The translations under genes were made by a program, and so were the position numbers. A stretch of DNA of 13,839 nucleotides, from contig CALIXC010000111.1 of the NCBI GenBank assembly GCA_938046755.1, positions 1-13,839 on the forward strand, in the 5' to 3' direction. The notes beneath the pieces are model-generated. The model saw only the letters and a list, made by a program, of their open reading frames with translations. It searched no databases and was not told the DNA's origin. Position 1 is the stretch's first letter, and the number at the start of each line of letters is the position of its first letter. Of this stretch, positions 5,940-12,779 are shown in pieces. This DNA is from an uncultured Lautropia sp. (GTDB lineage: Bacteria; Pseudomonadota; Gammaproteobacteria; Burkholderiales; Burkholderiaceae_E).

Positions 5940-7802
5940 ATGAAATCCTTCTTCCATTGGTTCGAAAGCCGGATCGACCCGTATCCGGATGAAACACGAC
6001 TGATCGCCGAACGAAGCCTGTGGCGCTTCGTGCTCTCTTCGCTTCAGGGCGTGCGGCGCTGGCTGGTGCTGCTGTTCCTGACGGTGGCGGGCATCGGCGT
6101 GCTGGAGGCGCTGCTGTTCCAGTGGATGGGCTTCGTGGTGGACTGGATCGGCCACTACACGCCCGAGACGCTGTGGGCCGAAAAAGGCAGCACGCTGACG
6201 ATCATGGGCGTGGTGCTGGTGCTGAGCCCGCTGCTGGTGCTGATGTCGTCGGCGCTGCGCTTCCAGTCGCTGGCGGGCGTGCTGCCGATGCGGCTGCGCT
6301 GGCGCTTTCACCGGCTGATGCTGGCCCAGAGCCTGAGCTTCTATCAGGACGAGTTCGCTGGCCGCGTGTCGGCCAAGGTGATGCAGACGGCGCTGGCCGT
6401 GCGCGAGGTGGTGATGACCTTCGCCGACATGGCCACCTACATCGTCGTCTATTTCCTGACGAGCTCGGTGGTGCTGTGGAAGTTTGACGCCTGGCTGCTG
6501 CTGCCGTTCGTGACGTGGATCGTGCTGTTTGCCGCCACGATGGTCTGGACGGTACCCAAGCTGGGCAAGCTGGCGGCAGCGCAGGCCGATGCCCGCGCGC
6601 TGATGACCGGCCGCATCACGGATGCCTACAGCAACATCGCCACGGTCAAGCTCTTCTCGCACAGCGACCGCGAATCCAGCTACGCACGTTCGGCCATGGA
6701 GGACTTCATGGTCACGGTGCATGCCCAGATGCGCTGGGTGACGACGCTGGAAGTGGTGTCGCAGACGGTGAACATGCTGCTGACGGGCGGCACGGCTGCC
6801 ATCGGCCTGTGGCTCTGGCACCATGGCCAGGCCAGTCCAGGCGCGGTGGCCGCGGCCACGGCCATGGCGCTGCGCATCAACGGGCTGTCGCAATGGATCA
6901 TGTGGCAGTCGGCCTCGCTCTTCGAGAACATCGGCACCATCCGCGACGGCATCAATACGCTGACCCGGCCGCACTCGGTGCTGGACAAGCCCAACGCCGT
7001 GCCGCTGGTGGTGAAGCAGGGCGGCATCCGCTTCGAGCATGTGGATTTCTCGTACAGCGAGAACGCCCGGCGCGAGCACCGGCCGGTACTGGAAGACTTC
7101 TGCCTAGACATCCGCCCCGGCGAAAAGATCGGGCTGGTGGGGCGCTCGGGCGCGGGCAAATCCACCATCGTGAACCTGCTGCTGCGCTTCTATGACGTGC
7201 AGAAAGGAGCCATCACCATCGACGGCCAGAACATTGCCGACGTGACGCAGAACTCGCTGCGGGCGCAGATCGGCATGGTGACGCAGGACACGTCGCTGCT
7301 GCACCGCACGGTGCGCGACAACATCCTGTACGGCCGCCCGGATGCCACCGAGGAAGAGATGCTGGACGCCGCCCGGCGCGCACAGGCCGATGCCTTCATC
7401 GGGGCGCTGGAAGATCCGCAGGGACACACGGGCTTCGACGTACAGGTGGGAGAACGTGGCGTGAAGCTCTCGGGTGGGCAGCGCCAACGCATTGCCATTG
7501 CTCGGGTGATGCTGAAGAACGCGCCAATCCTGCTGCTGGACGAAGCCACCAGCGCGCTGGACTCCGAGGTGGAGGTGGCCATTCAGGACAGCCTGAACGA
7601 GCTGATGAAGGGCAAGACGGTAATCGCCATTGCGCACCGGCTCTCGACGATCGCGGCCATGGACCGGCTGGTGGTGCTGGACAAGGGGCGCATCGTGGAA
7701 GAAGGCACGCACGCCGAGCTGCTGGCCCGCGAAGGGTTGTATGCACGGCTGTGGGCGCACCAGAGCGGCGGCTTCCTGGCCGAGCACGTGCCCAACGAGT
7801 GA
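5940..7802 (+). CDS. ABC exporter with fused membrane and ATPase domains
   Basis: A 620-residue half-transporter of the MsbA/multidrug type that would act as a dimer in the inner membrane. The N-terminal domain holds about six helices (about 40-330), including a coupling-helix region near 225-240. The ATPase domain is complete: Walker A GRSGAGKST (401-409), Q449, signature LSGGQ (510-514), Walker B ILLLDEA with catalytic E535, and switch H566 in IAHRLS. The ATG at 5940 gives a short amphipathic N-terminus (MKSFFHWFESRIDPYPDE) that I recall as typical of a proteobacterial subgroup. An in-frame extension to 5838 lies inside the upstream gene. No Shine-Dalgarno sequence is visible. Substrate is unknown; no accessory membrane-fusion protein lies nearby. 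The gap of 32 bases to the upstream gene allows co-transcription. Confidence 0.92.
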   Translation: MKSFFHWFESRIDPYPDETRLIAERSLWRFVLSSLQGVRRWLVLLFLTVAGIGVLEALLFQWMGFVVDWIGHYTPETLWAEKGSTLTIMGVVLVLSPLLVLMSSALRFQSLAGVLPMRLRWRFHRLMLAQSLSFYQDEFAGRVSAKVMQTALAVREVVMTFADMATYIVVYFLTSSVVLWKFDAWLLLPFVTWIVLFAATMVWTVPKLGKLAAAQADARALMTGRITDAYSNIATVKLFSHSDRESSYARSAMEDFMVTVHAQMRWVTTLEVVSQTVNMLLTGGTAAIGLWLWHHGQASPGAVAAATAMALRINGLSQWIMWQSASLFENIGTIRDGINTLTRPHSVLDKPNAVPLVVKQGGIRFEHVDFSYSENARREHRPVLEDFCLDIRPGEKIGLVGRSGAGKSTIVNLLLRFYDVQKGAITIDGQNIADVTQNSLRAQIGMVTQDTSLLHRTVRDNILYGRPDATEEEMLDAARRAQADAFIGALEDPQGHTGFDVQVGERGVKLSGGQRQRIAIARVMLKNAPILLLDEATSALDSEVEVAIQDSLNELMKGKTVIAIAHRLSTIAAMDRLVVLDKGRIVEEGTHAELLAREGLYARLWAHQSGGFLAEHVPNE

Positions 7803-7843
7803 CGTGACGACCGGTGCGCCCGGCTGCCGGGGAACCGAAAGGC

Positions 7844-7878
7844 GGGGCGCAGCCGCCGAACGGCGGGTGGCGCCCCTT
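7844..7878 (+). terminator. Two-part GC hairpin after the ABC exporter
   Basis: GGGGCGC (7844-7850) pairs with GCGCCCC (7870-7876), and an inner stem CCGCC/GGCGG encloses a GAAC loop. Small internal bulges separate the two stems. Only two T's follow, so it is a strong structure but a doubtful intrinsic terminator. Confidence 0.5.
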
Positions 7879-7918
7879 CCGGAACGGCCCTGAAAGCCGG
7901 AGCCCCGATGTCTCGCTC

Positions 7919-7924
7919 TACAAT
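7919..7924 (+). promoter_or_regulatory. Candidate -10 box for yqhA
   Basis: TACAAT matches five of six -10 bases and lies 28 bases before the ATG at 7953. No convincing -35 is seen. If real, it rules out the in-frame ATG at 7908, which lies upstream of it. Confidence 0.35.
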
Positions 7925-7952
7925 ACGCGGCCCGTTGCAACCCCCGTATTTC

Positions 7953-8624
7953 ATGAGCGAACACTCCAACCACGCGACCGGCCATGGCCACGCTACGCCG
8001 GCGCATCCCGACGCCCCACTTTCTCCGGCCACGCAGGCCATCAACGTGCGCCTGCGCCCGCTGCCGGGGCTGATCTTTGCCAGTCGCTGGCTGCAGCTGC
8101 CGCTGTACTTGGGCCTGATCGTGGCCCAGGCGGTCTACGTGCAGCACTTCCTGATGGAGCTGTGGCACCTGGTGGAAGCCGCCTTCGGCAACCAGCACGC
8201 ACTGCAGGCGCTGGTCGAGAGCATCGGCTACCGCTCGGACAAGCCGGTGACCTCGCTGGACGAGACGGTGATCATGCTGGTGGTGCTGGCGCTGATCGAC
8301 GTGGTGATGATCTCGAACCTGCTGATCATGGTGATCGTGGGCGGCTTCGAGACCTTCGTGAGCCGGATGGACCTGCAGGGCCACCCCGACCAGCCGGAAT
8401 GGCTGAGCCACGTCAATGCCTCGGTGCTGAAGGTGAAGCTGGCGATGTCGATCATCGGCATCAGCTCCATCCACCTGCTGAAGACCTTCATCAACGCCGA
8501 CAACTACACCGACCGCACGCTGATCGCGCAGACCGCCATTCACCTGACCTTCCTGCTGTCGGCCATGGCCATTGCCTATACCGACAAGCTGATGTCGGGC
8601 GCGTACAAGCAGGACAAGCACTGA
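7953..8624 (+). CDS. YqhA-family (UPF0114) membrane protein
   Basis: A 223-residue integral membrane protein of the YqhA/UPF0114 family, whose function is not established. It matches E. coli YqhA in the blocks ASRW (43-46), SSIHLLKTF (171-179) and IHLTFLLSA (196-204), with helices near 48-70, 103-133, 162-180 and 190-212. It is longer than YqhA (164 residues) because of a His-rich soluble N-terminus (five His in the first 20 residues) and a longer first loop. The ATG at 7953 is preferred over one at 7908 because family similarity begins later and a -10-like box lies between them. A strong terminator follows, and the upstream gene also ends in a hairpin, so it may be a single-gene unit. Confidence 0.88.
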   Translation: MSEHSNHATGHGHATPAHPDAPLSPATQAINVRLRPLPGLIFASRWLQLPLYLGLIVAQAVYVQHFLMELWHLVEAAFGNQHALQALVESIGYRSDKPVTSLDETVIMLVVLALIDVVMISNLLIMVIVGGFETFVSRMDLQGHPDQPEWLSHVNASVLKVKLAMSIIGISSIHLLKTFINADNYTDRTLIAQTAIHLTFLLSAMAIAYTDKLMSGAYKQDKH

Positions 8625-8653
8625 CAGACGCGGCACCGAACGGTGCTGGCCCG

Positions 8654-8698
8654 ACGGCCCGGCAGGTCCGAGATGGCCTGTCGGGCCGTTTGTCTTCT
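8654..8698 (+). terminator. Intrinsic terminator after yqhA
   Basis: ACGGCCCGGCAGG (8654-8666) pairs with 8677-8689 over 13 pairs including one G-U, around a ten-base loop. TTGTCTTCT follows, a fair U-rich tail. This is the most convincing terminator in the window and separates yqhA from the thiamin genes. Confidence 0.8.
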
Positions 8699-8708
8699 CA
8701 GGCGTGGT

Positions 8709-8727
8709 GCCCGACTTCGCGTCGGGC
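8709..8727 (+). promoter_or_regulatory. Second hairpin upstream of thiS
   Basis: GCCCGAC (8709-8715) pairs perfectly with GTCGGGC (8721-8727) around the loop TTCGC. It lies just downstream of the yqhA terminator and well before thiS, with no T-run. It may back up termination. Confidence 0.4.
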
Positions 8728-8835
8728 CAGCCCGTTTCCGCCCTGCCCGCTGGCGTTTCCTGGCAGGCCGGCCCTGATTGCGGCATACTGCGGCCGGTTG
8801 ACCGGCAACGCGCTGCAGACGCAGCCATCCTGCAG

Positions 8836-9039
8836 ATGATCGAGATTATCCTGAACGGCAGTGCCCATCCCGCGGCCCCGGACAGCAGCCTGGCCGACCT
8901 GGTTCAGGCGCTGGGCTATGCGGGCAAGCGCATCGCCATCGAGCGCAACGGCGAGATCGTGCCGAAGTCGCAATACGCCCAGACCCGCCTGGCCGCAGGC
9001 GACCGGCTGGAAATCGTGGTGGCGGTGGGCGGCGGCTGA
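8836..9039 (+). CDS. thiS: Sulfur carrier protein ThiS
   Basis: A 67-residue ubiquitin-like cytoplasmic carrier. Its C-terminal glycine is adenylated and converted to a thiocarboxylate that ThiG uses to build the thiazole ring of thiamin. The small beta-grasp pattern is visible: MIEIILNG as the first strand, a central helix SLADLVQALG, the IAIERNGEIVPKSQY segment and the terminal VVAVGGG, ending in the required Gly-Gly. The frame is open further upstream, but ThiS proteins start at this MIEI-like strand and are 65-70 residues, so the ATG at 8836 is chosen despite the lack of a clear ribosome site. thiG follows after 100 bases. I found no thiF or thiO homolog in the window. Confidence 0.93.
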   Translation: MIEIILNGSAHPAAPDSSLADLVQALGYAGKRIAIERNGEIVPKSQYAQTRLAAGDRLEIVVAVGGG

Positions 9040-9089
9040 GACCCGGCATCCGGTCCGTGTTCCGCCTCGCCCTGAGGCATGCCCGCTGC

Positions 9090-9121
9090 AGGCCGTCCGT
9101 CCGGCCTTCGTTCATTCTTTC
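9090..9121 (+). terminator. Possible attenuator between thiS and thiG
   Basis: AGGCCG (9090-9095) pairs with CGGCCT (9102-9107) around a six-base loop, followed by a T-rich run (TCGTTCATTCTTTC). It has the form of a weak intrinsic terminator. Inside an operon it could lower thiG output relative to thiS. Confidence 0.35.
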
Positions 9122-9139
9122 AGCAGTCAGGAGGCTGTC

Positions 9140-9943
9140 ATGACTTCCGTCACCGATCCCCTGGTCATCGGTTCCCGCACCTTTTCATCGCGGCTGCTGG
9201 TGGGTACCGGCAAGTATGTCGATTTCCAGCAGACGCGCGAGGCCATCGACGCCAGTGGCGCCGAGATCGTCACCGTGGCCATCCGGCGCACCAACATCGG
9301 CCAGCATGCCGGACAGCCCAGCCTGCTGGATGCGGTGCCACCCGACCGTTTCACCATCCTGCCCAACACGGCGGGCTGCTACACGGCCGAGGACGCGGTG
9401 CGCACGCTGCGGCTGGCCCGCGAGCTGCTGGACGGCCACACGCTGGTGAAGCTGGAGGTGCTGGGCAACGAGCAGAACCTGTTCCCGAACATGCCCGAGA
9501 CGCTGGCGGCAGCGCGCACGCTGGTCAAGGAAGGCTTCGAGGTGATGGTGTACTGCAGCGATGATCCGATCCAGGCGAAGATGCTGGAAGACATCGGCTG
9601 CGTGGCGATCATGCCGCTGGCCTCGCTGATCGGCTCGGGCATGGGCATTCTCAACCCCTGGAACCTGAAGCTGATCCTGGAACAGGCCCGGGTGCCGGTG
9701 ATCGTCGATGCCGGCGTGGGCACGGCGTCGGACGCCACGGTGGCCATGGAACTGGGCTGCGCGGCGGTGCTGATGAACACGGCCATTGCCAAGGCACAGG
9801 ATCCGATCATGATGGCGCGGGCGATGAAGGCCGGCGTGGAAGCGGGCCGTTTGGCCCGGCTGGCCGGCCGTATGCCGCGCAAGTATTATGCGGCCACGCC
9901 GTCTTCGCCCACGGAAGGGCTGCTGCCCAGCGTGGCACGCTGA
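9140..9943 (+). CDS. thiG: Thiazole synthase ThiG
   Basis: A 267-residue TIM-barrel enzyme that condenses deoxyxylulose phosphate, dehydroglycine and ThiS-thiocarboxylate sulfur into thiazole phosphate. The conserved lysine that forms the imine with the sugar is K104 in HTLVKLEVLGNE. Family blocks are all present: SRLLVGTGKY (17-26), AIRRTN near 47, ILPNTAGC (73-80), the phosphate-binding GSGMGILNP region, and VDAGVGTASDATVAMELG. The start at 9140 is set by GGAGG (9130-9134), five bases upstream; the longer open frame overlaps thiS and lacks family similarity. Length is normal. It works with thiS upstream. Confidence 0.98.
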   Translation: MTSVTDPLVIGSRTFSSRLLVGTGKYVDFQQTREAIDASGAEIVTVAIRRTNIGQHAGQPSLLDAVPPDRFTILPNTAGCYTAEDAVRTLRLARELLDGHTLVKLEVLGNEQNLFPNMPETLAAARTLVKEGFEVMVYCSDDPIQAKMLEDIGCVAIMPLASLIGSGMGILNPWNLKLILEQARVPVIVDAGVGTASDATVAMELGCAAVLMNTAIAKAQDPIMMARAMKAGVEAGRLARLAGRMPRKYYAATPSSPTEGLLPSVAR

Positions 9944-9954
9944 GTGCCCACCGC

Positions 9955-9972
9955 GGGGGCCTGCGGGCCCCC
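9955..9972 (+). terminator. Short GC hairpin after thiG
   Basis: GGGGGCC (9955-9961) pairs with GGCCCCC (9966-9972) around the loop TGCG, starting 11 bases after the thiG stop. No T-run follows. It may end or weaken transcription before trmB. Confidence 0.4.
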
Positions 9973-10038
9973 ACCCTTCCGTGACCCTCCCTGCTTTCGC
10001 CATTGCCGCGCTTTGCGCACACTGCGCCGTCGTCATCG

Positions 10039-10782
10039 ATGAGTTCCCTGCCCACCGATCCCGCCACTTCTCCTGCTACCGCCACCCGTGACGCCGACGC
10101 GCCGCACCGGCGCGGCATTCGCAGCTATGTGCTGCGCCGCTCGCACTTCTCGGCTGCCCAGCGCGATGCGTGGGAGCGGCTGATGCCGGTGTTCGGCCTG
10201 CCCTACCGGGAGCAGGCCCTGGACTACCCGCAGGCGTTCGGCCGGCAGGCACCGGTGGTGCTGGAGATCGGCTTCGGCATGGGCGACACCACGGCCGAGA
10301 TTGCCGCCAACGCACCGGACATCGATTTCATCGCCATCGATGTGCACACGCCGGGCGTGGGGGCGCTCCTGAAGCTCATCGAGCAGAAGGCGCTGTCCAA
10401 CCTGCGGGTCATCGAGCATGACGCCCAGGAAGTGCTCCGGCAGATGATCGCCCCCGAGTCCCTGGCGGGCATCCACGTGTTCTTCCCCGATCCGTGGCCC
10501 AAGGCGCGGCACCACAAGCGCCGGCTCATCCAGACGCCTTTCGTGCGCGAGCTGGTGGCGGCGCTGCAGCCCGGCGGCTACCTGCACCTGGCCACCGACT
10601 GGCAGGACTACGCCGACCAGATGGCCGAAGTGCTAGCCAGCATCGACACGCTGGTGGCCAAGCCGCCCCGGCCGCTGCCCAGCCCGTCGTTGCCCTGCCC
10701 GCGCCCATCCACCCGCTTCGAGCGGCGTGGTGAGCGGCTGGGACACGGGATCACCGACCTAATCCGCTACAGGCAGGCGTGA
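10039..10782 (+). CDS. trmB: tRNA (guanine-N7)-methyltransferase TrmB
   Basis: A 247-residue cytoplasmic enzyme that methylates G46 of the tRNA variable loop using S-adenosylmethionine. The Rossmann methyltransferase core is clear: motif I EIGFGMGD (76-83), the acidic AIDVH near 99-103, the family signature FFPDPWPKARHHKRRLI (148-164) with the functional Asp-Pro-Trp-Pro-Lys, TDW at 186-188, and the C-terminal STRFERRGERLGHGITDL. A TTG at 10003 is also in frame, but the ATG at 10039 gives the usual family length, with a variable Ser/Thr/Ala-rich N-terminus. No Shine-Dalgarno sequence is evident for either. It follows thiG by 95 bases. Confidence 0.97.
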   Translation: MSSLPTDPATSPATATRDADAPHRRGIRSYVLRRSHFSAAQRDAWERLMPVFGLPYREQALDYPQAFGRQAPVVLEIGFGMGDTTAEIAANAPDIDFIAIDVHTPGVGALLKLIEQKALSNLRVIEHDAQEVLRQMIAPESLAGIHVFFPDPWPKARHHKRRLIQTPFVRELVAALQPGGYLHLATDWQDYADQMAEVLASIDTLVAKPPRPLPSPSLPCPRPSTRFERRGERLGHGITDLIRYRQA

Positions 10783-10951
10783 TGCGGTGCGGCCAGCCCC
10801 GACCACCGGAACCGGCCCAGCAGGCATGGCCTTTGCCCGACGTGATGCGGGCTGACAGTATATTCATTGGCTTTCCGCCGCGCCCGGCACCCAGCGCCTG
10901 ATGATCCGCAGGCGGCTCGCCGGCTTTCCGTCGAAGAATCACACCCTTCCC
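10783..10951. other. Intergenic region before the epimerase gene
   Basis: No gene is seen in this 169-base gap. An AT-rich patch with TATATT at 10859-10864 stands out in otherwise GC-rich sequence and could be a -10 element. TTGCCC (10833-10838) is the nearest -35-like match, but 20 bases is too long a spacer. The epimerase could also be read from the trmB transcript. Confidence 0.35.
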
Positions 10952-11941
10952 ATGCCCAGCGCTCCCCACTCATCGTCCGACCCTGCACCGCAGCTGCCGC
11001 CCGTACAGCCGCTGCCCGACCTGAAGGGCCACCGCTTTGCCCTGACCGGGGCTGCCGGCTTTCTGGGACGGCACGTCATCCGGCTGCTGCACCGCCAGGG
11101 TGCACGGATCATTGCGCTGCGCCGTGCCAAAAGCCGGCCGCTGCCGGACGCGACGGTGCAGGAAGCGATCATCGATCTGGGCGACGAGGCCGCCTGCGCC
11201 CAGACGCTGCACGATCTGAGGCCGGACCACGTCATTCACCTGGCCGGCTATGCCAATACGGATCGCTCGGTGGCCTCGATTGTCCAGGCGCTGCAGGTGA
11301 ACCTGGTGGGCAGCATCAACCTGGTGCTGGGGGCGATGGACCGGCTGCCCGATTGCCGCGTGGTGGTGGCGGGCTCGATGGAAGCGGCCAATCCGTGGCA
11401 GGGCCCGCTGGCGCTGGGTTCGCCCTACGGGATGAGCAAGGCGATGGTGGAGGTGCTGACCGGCAGTCTGAACCGGCTCTATGGCACCAATGTGCTGAAC
11501 ATGCGCATCGGCATGGCCTATGGCGAGGACGACCCGAACCACCGGCGGCTGGTGCCTTCGGTGATCCTGTCGCTCCTGCAGGGACGCGCACCGGCCATCG
11601 GCAATCCGGGCCGGCTGTGTGACTGGATCCACGCCGAGGACGTGGCCGAGGCGCTGATTCGCGGTGCCCTGCTGCCCCGGGCCGAACCGGCCAGCATCGA
11701 CGTGGGCAACGGCCGGTTGGGCAGCATCGCGGACGTGGTGGCGATCATCCAGCGGCTGCTGGGTACCGAGCTGCCGTTGCAGCCGGTGGAACGGCTGCAA
11801 CGCAGCAACGAGCAGGCCCGCTGTGCCGACCTGCCGGCCATGACGGCGGCCCTGGGGGGCTGGCGCCCCCGCATCAGCCTGGAGGAAGGCCTGGCCCGCG
11901 CCGTGGCGGGCTACCGCCAGGAGCTGGCCAAGGCGCGCTGA
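10952..11941 (+). CDS. NAD-dependent epimerase/dehydratase (extended SDR), substrate unknown
   Basis: A 329-residue extended short-chain dehydrogenase/reductase related to the sugar-nucleotide epimerase/dehydratase family. Features seen are the NAD(P)-binding TGAAGFLG (32-39), HLAG (97-100), an active-site serine region in VAGSMEA (139-145), the catalytic Y159-x3-K163 (YGMSK), and a substrate-domain block CDWIHAEDVAEAL (223-235). The first 25 residues are Pro/Ser-rich and unlike the fold. The ATG at 10952 is preferred; another at 10901 would add 17 basic residues with no similarity. Family members act on nucleotide sugars, but no glycan or lipopolysaccharide gene lies nearby to indicate the substrate. 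It converges with the peroxiredoxin gene. Confidence 0.87.
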   Translation: MPSAPHSSSDPAPQLPPVQPLPDLKGHRFALTGAAGFLGRHVIRLLHRQGARIIALRRAKSRPLPDATVQEAIIDLGDEAACAQTLHDLRPDHVIHLAGYANTDRSVASIVQALQVNLVGSINLVLGAMDRLPDCRVVVAGSMEAANPWQGPLALGSPYGMSKAMVEVLTGSLNRLYGTNVLNMRIGMAYGEDDPNHRRLVPSVILSLLQGRAPAIGNPGRLCDWIHAEDVAEALIRGALLPRAEPASIDVGNGRLGSIADVVAIIQRLLGTELPLQPVERLQRSNEQARCADLPAMTAALGGWRPRISLEEGLARAVAGYRQELAKAR

Positions 11942-11949
11942 CGCCATGC

Positions 11950-12004
11950 CGGGCGGGACGGCACCTCTCGCCGCCCGCACCCGGAACTGAACGCCGCGGC
12001 GTTC
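11950..12004. terminator. Inverted repeats between convergent genes
   Basis: Two structures lie in the 68-base gap: CGGGCGG (11950-11956) pairing with CCGCCCG (11971-11977), and the perfect 16-base palindrome GAACGCCGCGGCGTTC (11989-12004). Neither has a T-run. Their position between two converging stop codons suggests shared termination on both strands. Confidence 0.4.
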
Positions 12005-12009
12005 GGGCA

Positions 12010-12744
12010 TCAGCCCTTGAAGTAGGCTTCCAGATCGTCGCTGCCGCCGATGTGGCGGCCGCCGATGAAGACCTGCGGCACGGTGGAGCGACCGGTGATG
12101 GCGCGCACGGCCACGGTGCTGGCGTCACGGCCCAGCACGATCTCCTCGTAGGACAGGCCCCTTTCCTTCAGCAGGGCCTTGGCCTTGGCGCAGAAGGGGC
12201 AGCCCGGCTTGGTAAAGATGGCCACGGACGGCGGCTGCTGGTAGTTCGGGTCCAGGTACTTCAGCATGGTGTCGGCATCCGACACCTCGAACGGGTCACC
12301 CGGCTTGTCCGGCTCGATGAACATCTTCTTGACGGTGCCGTCCTCGACCAGCATCGAATAGCGCCACGAGCGCTTGCCGAAGCCAAGGTCGTCCTTGTCC
12401 ACCAGCATGCCCATGCCGGCGGTGAACTCGCCGTTGCCATCCGGGATGACGCCGATGTTCTCGGCTTCCTGATCGGCCTTCCAGGCGTTCATCACGAAGG
12501 TGTCGTTGACCGAGACGCAGAGGATGCTGTCGATGCCCAGTTTCTTGAACACCGGGGCCAGCTCGTTGTAGCGCGGCAGGTGGGAGGACGAGCAGGTGGG
12601 CGTGAAGGCGCCCGGCAGAGAGAACACCACCACGCGCTTGCCGGCGAACAGTTCGTCGGTCGTCACGTCCACCCAGGCATCGCCCGAACGGGTATGAAAG
12701 ACGACGGCAGGAACCTTCCTGCCTTCATGATTGGGGAGCTGCAT
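12010..12744 (-). CDS. Fused peroxiredoxin-glutaredoxin (hybrid Prx5-Grx)
   Basis: A 244-residue hybrid peroxidase that reduces peroxides with glutathione, its own glutaredoxin domain recycling the peroxidatic centre. The N-terminal Prx5 domain (about 1-165) has PGAFTPTC with peroxidatic C51 and conserved P44 and T48. The C-terminal glutaredoxin domain (about 172-244) has the active site C182-P-F-C185, the cis-proline block TVPQ (221-224) and GGSDDL (233-238) for glutathione binding. Length matches the characterised Haemophilus influenzae hybrid (about 241). The ATG at 12744 is chosen because GGAGG lies eight bases upstream; an in-frame ATG at 12759 overlaps that site. The SD lies in a hairpin. 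The symporter gene ends 35 bases upstream, so co-transcription is possible. Confidence 0.95.
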   Translation of the reverse strand: MQLPNHEGRKVPAVVFHTRSGDAWVDVTTDELFAGKRVVVFSLPGAFTPTCSSSHLPRYNELAPVFKKLGIDSILCVSVNDTFVMNAWKADQEAENIGVIPDGNGEFTAGMGMLVDKDDLGFGKRSWRYSMLVEDGTVKKMFIEPDKPGDPFEVSDADTMLKYLDPNYQQPPSVAIFTKPGCPFCAKAKALLKERGLSYEEIVLGRDASTVAVRAITGRSTVPQVFIGGRHIGGSDDLEAYFKG

Positions 12745-12748
12745 GTAA

Positions 12749-12775
12749 CGGGCCTCCATTGGGGAAAGAGGCCCG
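12749..12775 (-). promoter_or_regulatory. Hairpin covering the ribosome site of the Prx-Grx gene
   Basis: On the minus strand CGGGCCTC pairs perfectly with GAGGCCCG (8 bp, 11-base loop). The right arm contains most of the GGAGG ribosome site, five bases before the start codon. It fills the gap between the two minus-strand genes. Confidence 0.5.
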
Positions 12776-12779
12776 GATT

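Noticed and set aside
8761..8784. TGGCAG...TTGC resembling a sigma-54 promoter before thiS
   Set aside because: The spacing between the GG and GC elements is much too long for sigma-54.
10778..10850. CGTGATGCGG present at both 10778 and 10841
   Set aside because: A ten-base direct repeat 63 bases apart in GC-rich sequence is likely chance; no duplication flanks it.
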